Notes: a model not told the origin generated them from the letters alone. 64,000 nt of DNA from Oscillospiraceae bacterium (GCA_015065325.1 SVQO01000001.1:62001-126000), one strand, 5' to 3'; numbered from the stretch's first letter, positions 9,327 to 18,316 are shown. Numbers and translations are program-made.

Positions 9327-9355
9327 TTGCACATTTTTTTATATTTTAGTATAAT
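9327..9355 (+). promoter_or_regulatory. Promoter of the PEP carboxykinase gene
   Basis: TTGCAC (9327-9332) and TATAAT (9350-9355) with a 17-base spacer. It lies 42 bases before the ATG, with GAAAGGAA as ribosome site. Confidence 0.85.
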
Positions 9356-9397
9356 AGGTTTGAATTTGAACCAAAATGAGAGAAAGGAACTCAAATC

Positions 9398-11173
9398 ATG
9401 ACCACCAACGCAACCGTAACCAAGTGGATCGAGGAGATGAAAGCCCTCCTGAATCCCGACCAGATCGTATGGATCACCGGCGAAGAGGCTCAGCTGGAAG
9501 CACTCCGTGCAGAGGCATGTGCCACCGGCGAGCTCCAGAAGCTCAACGAAGAAAAGCTTCCCGGCTGCTACCTCCACAGAACCCGTCAGAACGACGTAGC
9601 TCGTGTTGAGGACAGAACCTTTATCTGCACCACCGTTAAGGAAGATGCAGGCCCCACCAATAACTGGTGTGCTCCCGCAGAGATGTATGAAAAGCTTTAC
9701 AACATCGCTCGCGGCACCTACAAGGGCAGAACCATGTATATCATCCCCTTCTCTATGGGTCCCATCGGTTCTCCTCTTGCAAAAGTAGGTATTGAAGTTA
9801 CCGACTCCATCTACGTTGTGCTCAACATGGTGATCATGACCCGCGTTGGCGTTAAGGTACTGGAAGTTCTGGGCGACTCCAACGACTGGGTACGCGGTCT
9901 GCACGCGAAGTGTGACGTGAATCCCGAGAACAGATACATCTGCCAGTTCCCCGAAGACAACACCATCATTTCCGTAAACTCTGCATACGGTGGAAACGTC
10001 CTTTTGGGCAAGAAGTGCTTCGCACTCCGTATCGCTTCCTACCAGGGCTGGAAGGAAGGCTGGATGGCAGAGCATATGCTCATCCTGGGTCTTGAGAATC
10101 CCAAGGGCGAGGTTAAGTACATCGCCGCTGCATTCCCCTCCGCTTGCGGTAAGACCAACCTGGCAATGCTCATTCCCCCCAAGTACCTCCGCGACAAGGG
10201 CTACAAGGTATGGACCGTAGGTGACGACATTGCTTGGATGAGAATCGGCGCTGACGGCAGACTCTACGCCATCAACCCCGAGAACGGCTTCTTCGGTGTT
10301 GCTCCCGGTACCAACGAGAAGTCCAACTTCAACGCACTCGAGTCCACCAAGAAGAATACCATCTTCACCAACGTGGCTCTCGACCTGAACGACAACACCG
10401 TATGGTGGGAGGGTCTGAATAAGAACCTGCCCGAGAATGCCATCGACTGGAAGGGCAACCCCTGGGATCCCTCCAAGTTCGACAAGGCCGACAAGTCCAC
10501 CTGCGCTGCTCATCCCAACTCCCGTTTCACCGCTCCTGCTGTGAACTGCCCCTGCATTTCCGAGGAGTTTGACAAGGGTGCAGGCGTACCCATCTCCGCC
10601 ATCGTATTCGGCGGCAGACGTGCTAAGCTGGCTCCCCTGGTTTACCAGTCCAAGGATTGGAAGAACGGTGTATTCGTAGGTGCTACCATGGCTTCCGAGA
10701 CCACCGCAGCCGCTGCAGGTGCAGTCGGCGTGGTTCGTCACGATCCTATGGCTATGCTTCCCTTCTGCGGCTACAACATGGGCGACTACTTCCAGCACTG
10801 GCTCGATATGGGCGAAAAGCTGGGTGACAAGGCTCCCAAGATCTTCAACGTTAACTGGTTCCGTACCGACGACGAAGGCAACTTCGTATGGCCCGGCTTC
10901 GGTGACAATATGAGAGTACTGAACTGGATCATCGACCGTTGCGAGGGCAAGGCAGACGCTGCCGAGACCGCAATCGGCTTCATTCCCAGACCCGAAGACA
11001 TCGATCTGACCGATCTGGATATGGATATCGAGGTCCTCAAGTCCATCCTCACCGTTGACAAGGATGCTTGGAACGAGTATGCAGCCGACGTTGAAGAATA
11101 CTTCAAGAAGTTTGACCGTCTGCCCGCAGAGCTGAAAGCTCAGCTGGAGACCCTGAAGGCTAACCTGAAGTGA
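9398..11173 (+). CDS. pckG: Phosphoenolpyruvate carboxykinase (GTP)
   Basis: A 591-residue GTP-type PEP carboxykinase that interconverts oxaloacetate and PEP with GTP/GDP and CO2. Diagnostic segments are IPFSMGPIGSPLAKVGIEVT, the phosphate-binding loop FPSACGKTNLAMLIP (with the reactive cysteine of the GTP class), VGDDIAWMRIGADGRLYAIN and PENGFFGVAPGTN. The length fits the GTP family, not the ATP family (about 530). In anaerobes it often runs in the carboxylating direction to make C4 acids, but it also serves gluconeogenesis. It is monocistronic with its own promoter and a strong terminator. Its codon use is very regular (many CTG, ACC, AAG), as expected for a highly expressed gene. Confidence 0.98.
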   Translation: MTTNATVTKWIEEMKALLNPDQIVWITGEEAQLEALRAEACATGELQKLNEEKLPGCYLHRTRQNDVARVEDRTFICTTVKEDAGPTNNWCAPAEMYEKLYNIARGTYKGRTMYIIPFSMGPIGSPLAKVGIEVTDSIYVVLNMVIMTRVGVKVLEVLGDSNDWVRGLHAKCDVNPENRYICQFPEDNTIISVNSAYGGNVLLGKKCFALRIASYQGWKEGWMAEHMLILGLENPKGEVKYIAAAFPSACGKTNLAMLIPPKYLRDKGYKVWTVGDDIAWMRIGADGRLYAINPENGFFGVAPGTNEKSNFNALESTKKNTIFTNVALDLNDNTVWWEGLNKNLPENAIDWKGNPWDPSKFDKADKSTCAAHPNSRFTAPAVNCPCISEEFDKGAGVPISAIVFGGRRAKLAPLVYQSKDWKNGVFVGATMASETTAAAAGAVGVVRHDPMAMLPFCGYNMGDYFQHWLDMGEKLGDKAPKIFNVNWFRTDDEGNFVWPGFGDNMRVLNWIIDRCEGKADAAETAIGFIPRPEDIDLTDLDMDIEVLKSILTVDKDAWNEYAADVEEYFKKFDRLPAELKAQLETLKANLK

Positions 11174-11186
11174 GGTTAGAATAAAC

Positions 11187-11220
11187 AAAAATCACGGAGC
11201 TTCGGCTTCGTGATTTTTTT
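11187..11220 (+). terminator. Terminator of the PEP carboxykinase gene
   Basis: A 13-pair stem with a TTCG tetraloop (AAAATCACGGAGC / GCTTCGTGATTTT) followed by a T run. Confidence 0.93.
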
Positions 11221-11222
11221 GC

Positions 11223-11258
11223 AAAAAACGACCGCTTGCAACGTGCAAACGGTCGTTT
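11223..11258 (-). terminator. Terminator of the SNF symporter gene
   Basis: AACGACCG pairs with CGGTCGTT, with a further inner TTGCA/TGCAA pairing. On the minus strand the stem is followed by TTTTTT. Confidence 0.88.
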
Positions 11259-11273
11259 CGTTTTTTTCTCTTT

Positions 11274-12749
11274 TTATTTCTCGTCGGCGTTGGTACCCGT
11301 ATCGCTTTTTTTAAAGAACAGGAAATACACAAGCGCGCCCACTGCAAGCAATCCGTAAGCGGAAAGGGTGATACCGAGGCCGTTTCCGGAAAATTTTCCC
11401 TCCGGGAAAACCAACTCATATACACCCAAGATCTCAATGGCAAGGATCAAAAGCGGGGTAACGTATTTTACCATAAACATAAAGATCGGACGGAAAAAGC
11501 CAAGCTTTTGCCCATCCCGTTCCATTTCGCCGACTGCTTTTTTCGGTCCCATCATCCAGCCCACGGCAATACAACTGAAAAAGGCGCAAACAGGCATCAG
11601 TACCGTATTGGTCACCGTATCAAAGAAGGTCAGAAGATCCATCCCGAAAAGCTTGACATCCGCACCGCCTGCGGAAATTCCTACGGGAATGGAGATCGCA
11701 AAGCAGATCAAGGCAAGAAGCGCAACGGCCTTTTTGCGGGAGAAGCGGAATTTCTGGATCACGAACTGACAAACCACCTCCAGCAACGAGATGACAGAGG
11801 TGAGAGCCGCGATCACCACCATCGCAAAAAACAGGAAACTGACGATCTTTCCAACGATGCCCAGGGACTCGAATACCATGGGCAGAGTTTTGAACATCAG
11901 GGTAGATCCCTTCATTTCCGAGGGATCAAAGGCTGCTCCCTCCACTGCTTTATAGTGATACAGTGCAGGGAATACGGCAAAGCCCGCCAGGAGCGCTACC
12001 ATGGTGTCAAACAGACAGATCATCCCGGTGGATTTCACCAGACTGATCTTCTTCCCGGTGTAGGAGCCGTACACGATCATAGCACCCATTCCCAAAGAAA
12101 GGGAATAGAACGCTTGCCCCATCGCAGCCAGGATCTCCGTTCCGCCAAGCTTTTTAAAATCGGGCTTTAGATAGAATTCCAGACCTTCCGCAACACCTTC
12201 CCCGAGACACAGGGAAAAGATCGCCGTACCGAGAAGCAAAATAAACAGGGCGGGCATCAGCACCTTGGACGCTTTTTCAATGCCGCCCTTAACGCCTGCC
12301 ATTACCACGAAGATCGCACCCGCAATAAAAATGGCGGTAAAGAGGGTCACCAGCCAGCCGTTTGCCGCGAACTCATCCATAGTACCCGCATTTCCGTTAA
12401 AGGAATTGGCGGCAAAACGAACGGTATATCCGCCCAGCACCGAATAATAGCAAGCGATAAAGCCGGGAATCAGAATGGCGAGCACGCCGAACCAGCCGAA
12501 TTTCGGGTTGATGTTTTTAAATGCGGTAACAGGGTTCGCCTGAGCACGGCGGCCGATAAAGATCTCGCAGACCATAGTGACCGCACCGATCAGAAGCACG
12601 CAGGCAATATAAACCAGAACGAAAGCCGCACCGCCGTACTCCTGGGTCTTATAGGGAAAGCCCCACAGATTGCCAAGACCCACCGCCGAGCCGGCAGCTG
12701 CCAGAACGAATCCAAGACCGCTGGCAAAGCCGTTTTTCTTTTTGTCCAT
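11274..12749 (-). CDS. Sodium-dependent SNF/NSS-family transporter
   Basis: A 491-residue neurotransmitter:sodium symporter family protein (LeuT fold), probably a Na+-coupled amino-acid importer. TM1 carries the hallmark GSAVGLGNLWGFPYK, with unwound Gly residues that bind substrate and sodium. About 11-12 hydrophobic segments follow. In LeuT the residue after Trp in NxWRFPY is the extracellular gate Arg30; here it is Gly (WGFPY). The gene is monocistronic between its own promoter and terminator. The substrate cannot be read from the sequence. Confidence 0.94.
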   Translation of the reverse strand: MDKKKNGFASGLGFVLAAAGSAVGLGNLWGFPYKTQEYGGAAFVLVYIACVLLIGAVTMVCEIFIGRRAQANPVTAFKNINPKFGWFGVLAILIPGFIACYYSVLGGYTVRFAANSFNGNAGTMDEFAANGWLVTLFTAIFIAGAIFVVMAGVKGGIEKASKVLMPALFILLLGTAIFSLCLGEGVAEGLEFYLKPDFKKLGGTEILAAMGQAFYSLSLGMGAMIVYGSYTGKKISLVKSTGMICLFDTMVALLAGFAVFPALYHYKAVEGAAFDPSEMKGSTLMFKTLPMVFESLGIVGKIVSFLFFAMVVIAALTSVISLLEVVCQFVIQKFRFSRKKAVALLALICFAISIPVGISAGGADVKLFGMDLLTFFDTVTNTVLMPVCAFFSCIAVGWMMGPKKAVGEMERDGQKLGFFRPIFMFMVKYVTPLLILAIEILGVYELVFPEGKFSGNGLGITLSAYGLLAVGALVYFLFFKKSDTGTNADEK

Positions 12750-12784
12750 AACAAAAACCTTTCTCTATTCAAAATAACTCGCAC

Positions 12785-12813
12785 ATTCTATCATATAATG
12801 ACAAAAAAATCAA
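12785..12813 (-). promoter_or_regulatory. Promoter of the SNF symporter gene
   Basis: On the minus strand TTGATT (12808-12813) and TAGAAT (12785-12790) with a 17-base spacer, and TGA directly before the -10 (extended -10). Confidence 0.78.
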
Positions 12814-12833
12814 GATAAAACTGCTTTTCACCG

Positions 12834-12868
12834 AAAAAAATTACCCGACCTCTTTCGAGATCGGGTAA
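12834..12868 (-). terminator. Terminator of the ABC ATPase gene
   Basis: TTACCCGATCTC, GAAA loop, GAGGTCGGGTAA, then a T run on the minus strand. Confidence 0.92.
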
Positions 12869-12881
12869 AAGCTTTTTTCAA

Positions 12882-14003
12882 TTAGTGGCAGATGCAAACC
12901 TCGGTGTCCTTATCGAAGATGTGCAGTCTGTTGATATCGAAGGCAACCTTGATGGAATCGCCAACCTTTGCCTTGGAACGGGGAGATACTCTTGCGATGA
13001 AGTTGGTCTCCTGGCTGTTCAGGTACAGGAAGATCTCAGCACCCATAAGCTCAGTTACGTCAACGTTGGCATCGATGACCCAGTTAGAGAACTGAGACAG
13101 GTACATGGGCTCGTCGTGAATTGCCTCGGAACGGATACCGGCAATAACTTCCTTGCCAATGTATTCCTGAAGTGCTTCTTCCTCAGCCTTTTCCTCGGGA
13201 AGCTTGAACTCGTTGCTCTCGCCGAAGGTGAAGTAGATTCCGTCCTCGCCTCTCTTCTTGATGAGCTTACCGTTAATGAAGTTCATCTGAGGAGTTCCGA
13301 TAAAGCCTGCTACGAACAGGTTCACGGGCAGATCGTACAGATTTTGAGGAGTATCAACCTGCTGGATGATACCGTCCTTCATAACGACGATTCTGGAAGC
13401 CATGGTCATAGCCTCGGTCTGGTCGTGGGTTACGTAGATAAAGGTGGTCTGCAGCTTCTGATGGAGCTTGGTCAGCTCGGTTCTCATGGATGCACGGAGC
13501 TTTGCGTCCAGGTTGGACAGAGGCTCGTCGAGAAGGAATACCTTAGGCTCACGAACGATTGCACGGCCGAGAGCAACACGCTGTCTCTGACCACCGGAAA
13601 GAGCCTTGGGCTTACGGTCAAGCAGGTGAGCGATGTCAAGGATGCGTGCTGCTTCCTCAACGCGTCTCTTGATCTCTTCCTTGGGAACCTTACGGAGCTT
13701 CAGACCGAACGCCATATTATCAAACACGGACATATGAGGATACAGAGCGTAGTTCTGGAACACCATCGCAATATCTCTGTCCTTGGGAGCTACGTCGTTT
13801 ACCAGCTTGTCGCCGATAAAGAGCTCACCTTCGGTAATTTCTTCCAGACCTGCTACCATACGCAGAGTCGTAGACTTACCGCAACCGGAAGGACCAACCA
13901 GGATGATAAACTCCTTGTCCTTAATCTCCAGGCAGAAGTCGGTTACTGCAGTAACACCGCCGGGGTACTTCTTAAAAATATGCTTCAAAGATACACTAGC
14001 CAT
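12882..14003 (-). CDS. ugpC: Sugar ABC transporter ATP-binding protein (UgpC/MsmK type)
   Basis: A 373-residue ABC ATPase of the carbohydrate-uptake class. It has Walker [10 protein letters not shown] (about 37-45), a Q-loop in [20 protein letters not shown], signature ALSGGQRQR, Walker [15 protein letters not shown] and the H-loop in [13 protein letters not shown]-terminal regulatory TOBE/OB region (about 240-373) with [11 protein letters not shown] follows. There is no permease or binding-protein gene beside it. In Firmicutes such stand-alone MsmK-type ATPases energise several sugar importers whose operons lack an ATPase, and that is the likely role here. The solute-binding lipoprotein at 25.6-27.1 kb is one possible client. 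Monocistronic. Confidence 0.96.
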   Translation of the reverse strand: MASVSLKHIFKKYPGGVTAVTDFCLEIKDKEFIILVGPSGCGKSTTLRMVAGLEEITEGELFIGDKLVNDVAPKDRDIAMVFQNYALYPHMSVFDNMAFGLKLRKVPKEEIKRRVEEAARILDIAHLLDRKPKALSGGQRQRVALGRAIVREPKVFLLDEPLSNLDAKLRASMRTELTKLHQKLQTTFIYVTHDQTEAMTMASRIVVMKDGIIQQVDTPQNLYDLPVNLFVAGFIGTPQMNFINGKLIKKRGEDGIYFTFGESNEFKLPEEKAEEEALQEYIGKEVIAGIRSEAIHDEPMYLSQFSNWVIDANVDVTELMGAEIFLYLNSQETNFIARVSPRSKAKVGDSIKVAFDINRLHIFDKDTEVCICH

Positions 14004-14057
14004 TTTTTCCTCCTAAAAATATGCGCAGAAAAACCCTCTGCATAATCAAACAACTGT

Positions 14058-14086
14058 ATTCTAACAAATTTCTCGCGCGAAATAAA
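14058..14086 (-). promoter_or_regulatory. Probable promoter of the ABC ATPase gene
   Basis: On the minus strand TTTATT (14081-14086), 17-base spacer, TAGAAT (14058-14063) preceded by TGT (extended -10). The -35 is weak. Confidence 0.6.
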
Positions 14087-14302
14087 GAGTTTTATTCTCC
14101 AAAAATACAAAAAACAATTTATGCAATATATACAAAACATTTCCAAAAAGATAATTATTGATACAGTTTTTCCTTGTTATTACTATGTTTTCCATTTTTC
14201 GTTATATATTTTTAAGAACCAAAAACAATCTTTTAAACCTTTCAAAACTATTTCATTACACAATAAATTTTTACTTTATTCACAAAAGTTTGCGATTTTT
14301 TC
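14087..14302. other. AT-rich divergent intergenic region
   Basis: About 215 bases of very AT-rich DNA between two divergent promoters. No supported ORF, hairpin or RNA gene is visible. The composition alone would favour a regulatory or promoter-upstream (UP-element-like) role. Confidence 0.6.
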
Positions 14303-14332
14303 TTGCAAGGAATACCCTTTTGCTGATATAAT
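14303..14332 (+). promoter_or_regulatory. Promoter of the HTH-like/prenyl synthase/carboxypeptidase operon
   Basis: TTGCAA (14303-14308), 18-base spacer, TATAAT (14327-14332) with TGA before it (extended -10). Confidence 0.78.
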
Positions 14333-14365
14333 GTATTTTGTATTAAAAAACAAAGGTAGGAAATC

Positions 14366-14725
14366 ATGACTTTCAACAAGCGCATTTTCTCGCTTTTGCT
14401 GGAACAGGCAAAAGGGGAACGCTCCTGGCGTCAGTTTGCCATGGACTGCGACATCAGTTACATTCAGATGAGAAAGCTTGCCCTGGGTCAGCAGGAGAAT
14501 TCCCCCAGGCTAAAGCTCATCAACAAGATCGCCCAGAACGCGGCAGGCGGCATCACCGCAGACGATCTGCTGTTCTGCTCGGGCGTATATAAAGAAACGG
14601 AAGAAAAGAAGCCCTCCGGCAGTGCCTATCGCTCCGGCGAGCTTTTCAACGAGAAATTTCAGAATCTCTCTATGGGTCAGAGAAAAATGGTTCTGGATTT
14701 CATTGATTTTCTTCAGACACGATGA
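14366..14725 (+). CDS. Small helix-turn-helix-like protein of unknown function
   Basis: A 119-residue cytoplasmic protein. Residues about 5-70 have the spacing of a Cro/C1 (XRE) helix-turn-helix: FSLLLEQAKGERSWRQFAMD, then ISYIQMRKLALGQQ as a possible turn and recognition helix, and LKLINKIAQNAAGGITADDLL. The C-terminus (85-119) forms a predicted helix ending MVLDFIDFLQTR. I do not recognise a named family beyond the HTH resemblance. Its stop overlaps the start of the prenyl synthase (ATGA), so the two are co-translated. It may regulate this operon or be an accessory factor; neither is shown. Confidence 0.72.
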   Translation: MTFNKRIFSLLLEQAKGERSWRQFAMDCDISYIQMRKLALGQQENSPRLKLINKIAQNAAGGITADDLLFCSGVYKETEEKKPSGSAYRSGELFNEKFQNLSMGQRKMVLDFIDFLQTR

Positions 14726-15804
14726 ACGCAGCGCTGCTGAATTACTTAAAGGAAAGCGGCGAAGCCATCCTTTCCTATTATAAGGAAAATCCCCCCTACG
14801 CCTTGACCCCGGCGGAGCTATTCGAGGGAACCTTCGTTTACTTTGAGCGCGGCGGAAAGCGTCTCCGCCCCGCCATTTGCCGACTTGCAGCAGGTGCCTT
14901 GGGCGGCAAGGAGGCAGAAAAAGCCGCGACCCCCTGCGCCCTTGCGCTGGAGCTGTATCACAACTGGACCCTGATCCACGACGATATGATCGACCACGAC
15001 GATACCCGCCGCGGCAAAAGCGCAGTGCATAAGCTGATCACCGACGCCTTTGCAGACTTTGGTGCGAAAAAAGCCGCCGAATACGGCTTCGACGCAGCGT
15101 TGCTTGCAGGTGACGCCCTGCACAGTGCTTCCGTTGCCTACCTTTCAAAGCTGTCCGACACCGGCTTCGTCCCCCCCGCCGTCACCTTAAAGATTCTCTC
15201 CCTTTTGGAGGGAAAATACGGCCCCTTCCTCATCAGCGGAGAAACCATCGATACCAAAAACGGCGTCCTTTACGGACAAGGCGCCTTCGACAATCTGACC
15301 ACCGACGAGGTGACCTATATGATGGCAGGCAAGACCGGCGCCCTTTTTGCCATCAGTGCCCTTTCCGGTGCTCTGATCGGCTCCCGTCAGACTGATGAGA
15401 CCCTCGAATCCTGTGCCGCGCTTGCCACCTTTGCCGAGCTTTGCGGTCTGGCATTCCAGCTTCAAGACGATATTCTCGGCGTCACCTCCACGGAAAAGAC
15501 TCTCGGAAAGCCCATCGGAAGCGACATCCGAGAAGGCAAGCCCACGGTTCTTCTCCTCACCGCCTACAAAAACGCTGCCGAGGAGGAAAAAGCGTTTCTG
15601 CGTCGCGTCGTCGGCTCCTCAAAAAGTGAAGACGAGATCTGCAAAGCCAGATCCATTCTGATGGAACGCGGTCTGGAGGAAACCCGCGCTCTCGCCGTCG
15701 ACTATCTTGCACAGGCAGAGAAAGCGCTTGCCGTGCTTCCCGACTCCTCTTACAAGCAGCTCTTGGAAGAATGGCGCAGCTTTATGCTAAACCGTGAAAT
15801 GTAA
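14722..15804 (+). CDS. Polyprenyl (geranylgeranyl/farnesyl-type) diphosphate synthase
   Basis: A 360-residue trans-isoprenyl diphosphate synthase. It has GGKRLRPAICRLAAG, the first aspartate-rich motif DDMID (87-91, followed by HDDTRRG), KTGALFA and the second motif FQLQDDILG (249-253), then GSDIREGKPTVLLL. It condenses IPP with allylic diphosphates to make a C15-C20 or longer chain. It is longer than IspA (about 290), with an insert around residues 165-195 (SGETIDTKNGVLYGQGAFDN). It is translationally coupled to the HTH-like gene upstream and 23 bases before a D,D-carboxypeptidase gene. Product chain length is unknown. The link to cell-wall carrier lipid is inference from the neighbour. Confidence 0.92.
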   Translation: MNAALLNYLKESGEAILSYYKENPPYALTPAELFEGTFVYFERGGKRLRPAICRLAAGALGGKEAEKAATPCALALELYHNWTLIHDDMIDHDDTRRGKSAVHKLITDAFADFGAKKAAEYGFDAALLAGDALHSASVAYLSKLSDTGFVPPAVTLKILSLLEGKYGPFLISGETIDTKNGVLYGQGAFDNLTTDEVTYMMAGKTGALFAISALSGALIGSRQTDETLESCAALATFAELCGLAFQLQDDILGVTSTEKTLGKPIGSDIREGKPTVLLLTAYKNAAEEEKAFLRRVVGSSKSEDEICKARSILMERGLEETRALAVDYLAQAEKALAVLPDSSYKQLLEEWRSFMLNREM

Positions 15805-15827
15805 TACGAAGGAACGTTTAAAAACTT

Positions 15828-17216
15828 ATGAAAAAGATCCTATCTCTCCTTTTGGCGCTGATCCTGCTTCTTTTCAGCTTGCCTATGTCGGTTTTTGCCG
15901 AAAAAGATCAAGGCAATGGGTCCTCCTCGATTTCCACGGAGGAATATCGCATTACCGAAAAAGATCCCATCGGAGACCTGGCTCTGGACTCCCAGGGAGT
16001 TTTTCTGATCAATACGGAAACCGAAACCGTTTTATATTCCAAAAACGCAGACGCCCGTATGTTCCCTGCCTCCACTACCAAGATTTTGACGGCGCTGGTG
16101 GTGCTTCGGGAAAAGCCGGATCTGAAAAAGGAAACCATTACCATCACGAATCTGTCTATGTTTGATTACATCATCAAGGACCGAGGCGTACATATGGGTC
16201 TGAAGGTCGGTGAGACCTTCACGCTCTACGACCTCCTGGCAGGTCTTATGATTTCCTCCTACTGCGACGTGGCAGATCTTCTGGCAGAGTATTTCGGAGA
16301 CGGAAAGATCGAGAATTTCATCGCAAAAATGAATGCCACCGCCAAGGAGCTCGGTCTGGAAAACTCCAATTTCAAAAACGCACACGGTCTTCATCACCCC
16401 GACCATTATTCTTCGCCTCGGGATATGTCGATCATTTTGCGGGAGGCGATGAAGTACGACGTGTTCCGCGAGATCATTTCACTGCGGAACTACTCCATCC
16501 CCGCCACGGAGCAAAATCCCGCCCGTCCCCTTCGCCACACCGTGCAAAGCTACTCGGAAAACGGCAAATATTATCTCCCCTGCTACGTCGGAGGAAAATC
16601 GGGCTATACCGCCCAGGCGGGCAGATGTCTTGCCACTTACAGCGAACAGGACGGTGTCAGTTACGTTTCCGTACTGTTTGGCGCCAATATGGACGGTAAC
16701 CAAAGATATCCCGGCAATATGGCAGAGATCGAAACCAACACCCTGATTTCCTACGCCTACGAAAACTACGCGTTAAAGACCGTCTTTAAAAAAGGTCAGG
16801 AGGTGGGAAAGATTGCCGTCCGTGACTCCGATCAAAAGCTTTCCGTCACCACCTCGGAATCCATCCGTGCACTGGTGCGAACGGATGCAAAACCCGCCTA
16901 CAACATCACCCTTCCCGAAAGCATTAGCGTCAAGGACGTAAAAAACGGCAAAAAGATCGGCTCTCTGAACTTCAAATTCAACGATTCCCCTGTGGAAGAC
17001 AAGGTCTATTCCCTGGTTCTCTCCTGGGACGGAAAGCCCATTGAGACAAAATCCGCTTTGGAAAAAAGCGCCGAAGGTCTTTCGGGCATTTTCCGTGAGG
17101 ATAAGGTCTTCGTAACCCTCTTTATCTGTTTGCTTCTCGTGGTGTTTATCACCTTACCGGGCCTTCGCCTGGCAGACTATCTGCACAGAAGAAAATCTCA
17201 CACCCCTAAGCATTGA
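15828..17216 (+). CDS. D-alanyl-D-alanine carboxypeptidase (DacF-like)
   Basis: A 462-residue class A low-molecular-weight penicillin-binding protein that removes the terminal D-Ala from peptidoglycan pentapeptides. Visible parts are a signal peptide (1-24, ending SVFA), the catalytic SxxK motif S82-T-T-K85 (PASTTKIL), the second motif S144-Y-C146 (instead of the commoner SxN; SxC is known in some D,D-peptidases such as Streptomyces K15), and the third motif K257-S-G259 (GGKSGYTAQAG). A membrane-anchoring helix (about 430-452) and a basic tail close the protein. ATG at 15828 gives the complete signal peptide. It is the last gene of the three-gene operon. Confidence 0.95.
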   Translation: MKKILSLLLALILLLFSLPMSVFAEKDQGNGSSSISTEEYRITEKDPIGDLALDSQGVFLINTETETVLYSKNADARMFPASTTKILTALVVLREKPDLKKETITITNLSMFDYIIKDRGVHMGLKVGETFTLYDLLAGLMISSYCDVADLLAEYFGDGKIENFIAKMNATAKELGLENSNFKNAHGLHHPDHYSSPRDMSIILREAMKYDVFREIISLRNYSIPATEQNPARPLRHTVQSYSENGKYYLPCYVGGKSGYTAQAGRCLATYSEQDGVSYVSVLFGANMDGNQRYPGNMAEIETNTLISYAYENYALKTVFKKGQEVGKIAVRDSDQKLSVTTSESIRALVRTDAKPAYNITLPESISVKDVKNGKKIGSLNFKFNDSPVEDKVYSLVLSWDGKPIETKSALEKSAEGLSGIFREDKVFVTLFICLLLVVFITLPGLRLADYLHRRKSHTPKH

Positions 17217-17218
17217 AA

Positions 17219-17250
17219 AAGAACCGTGCTCTGTCCGCACGGTTCTTTTC
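17219..17250. terminator. Bidirectional terminator between convergent genes
   Basis: GAACCGTGC pairs with GCACGGTTC over a 7-base loop. T runs follow on both strands. It serves the carboxypeptidase gene and the unknown gene ending at 17254. Confidence 0.9.
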
Positions 17251-17253
17251 GCA

Positions 17254-17691
17254 TTATTGGGCAAAAAAGCTTGCATCAAAGGGAAGGGGAATGACGAAGC
17301 GAAGCTCTGCACAAGGCTCAGCAAAGCGCGGCAGATCGGGAGAAAGATCCTCGCTTTTTCCCACGAAGATCACGCTGATCCCGCCGATTTCCTCGCTTTG
17401 GCGCGGCTCGGTATCTCCGCCTGCAAGCACCCGCGCGCAAAGAGGGGCACATGCAAGGTACAGGATCTCACCCCGCTCGTCAGGCTCGGTCAGCGGGCGG
17501 CAAAGTGTGATCTTAAGCGGATCGATCCCCAGACTTTCCAAAAAGCCGAGCGACTCCGCAGACGCCTGCTTTAACAAATGATGAAAAAAGAGCACCGCCG
17601 CATCCTCTCCCCCGTAACAAGGAAGGGTGTGGTATTCCCTTTTCGTTTCTTCGGCAAAAAGCTCTAATTTGTAAGAGCCGATCTCAAGCAT
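17254..17691 (-). CDS. Conserved-looking protein of unknown function
   Basis: A 145-residue soluble protein with no signal peptide or membrane segment. It starts MLEIGSYKLELFAEETKR and contains FFHHLLKQASAESLGFLESL and a C-terminal strand-rich part (GGISVIFVGKSEDL, LRFVIPLPF). I recognise no family or catalytic motif. ATG at 17691 is preferred (AGGGA just before it); a GTG nine codons upstream is the alternative. It overlaps the end of the yigZ-like gene by eight bases, so it is expressed from the gyrB-like operon. Confidence 0.6.
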   Translation of the reverse strand: MLEIGSYKLELFAEETKREYHTLPCYGGEDAAVLFFHHLLKQASAESLGFLESLGIDPLKITLCRPLTEPDERGEILYLACAPLCARVLAGGDTEPRQSEEIGGISVIFVGKSEDLSPDLPRFAEPCAELRFVIPLPFDASFFAQ

Positions 17692-18316
17692 CTTCCCTAT
17701 CTTCTGCAAAAGTATCACCTACGATTTCCAGTTTCATTTTACCGCCGGAAAGATCCCCCAGAAGCGTCTCCAGCCCCTCCTTTTCCTTTTCGGAAACCAA
17801 AAGGAACAGGTCCACTCCCTCTCCGAATTCCTTTCCCGTCAGACGGTATTTTCTCGTATTCAATTCAAATTCCACCTTGGAAAAAAGCGGATAAGGCACC
17901 GTGATCTTTCCCTTGTAAAATCGGGAAAAACGACAAATCCCCGCCGCAGCAACCGCATCGCGGGCTCCGCGGGCATAAGCACGGGCAAGGCCGCCCGCGC
18001 CCAGAAGGATCCCGCCGAAATAGCGAGTCACCACCACACACAGGCCGGTGACCTCCTCCTTCTTCAGAACCTCCAGCATAGGGATCCCACCCGTGCCCTT
18101 CGGCTCTCCGTCGTCGTCAAAGCGCTGAATATTGCCCTCTTTATTGATAAAGGCGGAAACGTAATGTCTGGCATCGGGAAACGCTTCCCGCGCCCGATCC
18201 ACGAATGATTTCGCTTCCTCCCAGCTGTCGCAGGGCTCGACCCAGCCGATAAACTCACTTTTCTTTTCCGTGAAGCGGCTCTCCGCAAAGCCGCGCACCG
18301 TACGGTAAAACTCCAT
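17684..18316 (-). CDS. yigZ: YigZ/IMPACT-family protein
   Basis: A 210-residue member of the UPF0029/IMPACT family. The N-terminal IMPACT domain shows KKSEFIGWVEP, ARHYVSAFINKEGNIQRFDDDGEPKGTGG and the signature VTRYFGGILLGAGGLARAY. A C-terminal ferredoxin-like domain (about 140-205) follows. Eukaryotic IMPACT inhibits GCN2; the bacterial role is not settled and may be nucleic-acid or translation related. The ATG shares one base with the stop of the gyrB-like gene (TGATG), so the two are translationally coupled. Confidence 0.9.
   Translation of the reverse strand: MEFYRTVRGFAESRFTEKKSEFIGWVEPCDSWEEAKSFVDRAREAFPDARHYVSAFINKEGNIQRFDDDGEPKGTGGIPMLEVLKKEEVTGLCVVVTRYFGGILLGAGGLARAYARGARDAVAAAGICRFSRFYKGKITVPYPLFSKVEFELNTRKYRLTGKEFGEGVDLFLLVSEKEKEGLETLLGDLSGGKMKLEIVGDTFAEDREDA

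Noticed and set aside
9320-11188. A 622-codon minus-strand frame opposite the PEP carboxykinase gene
   Set aside because: Antisense shadow of a highly expressed gene; it also runs through the pckG promoter and has no start signals.
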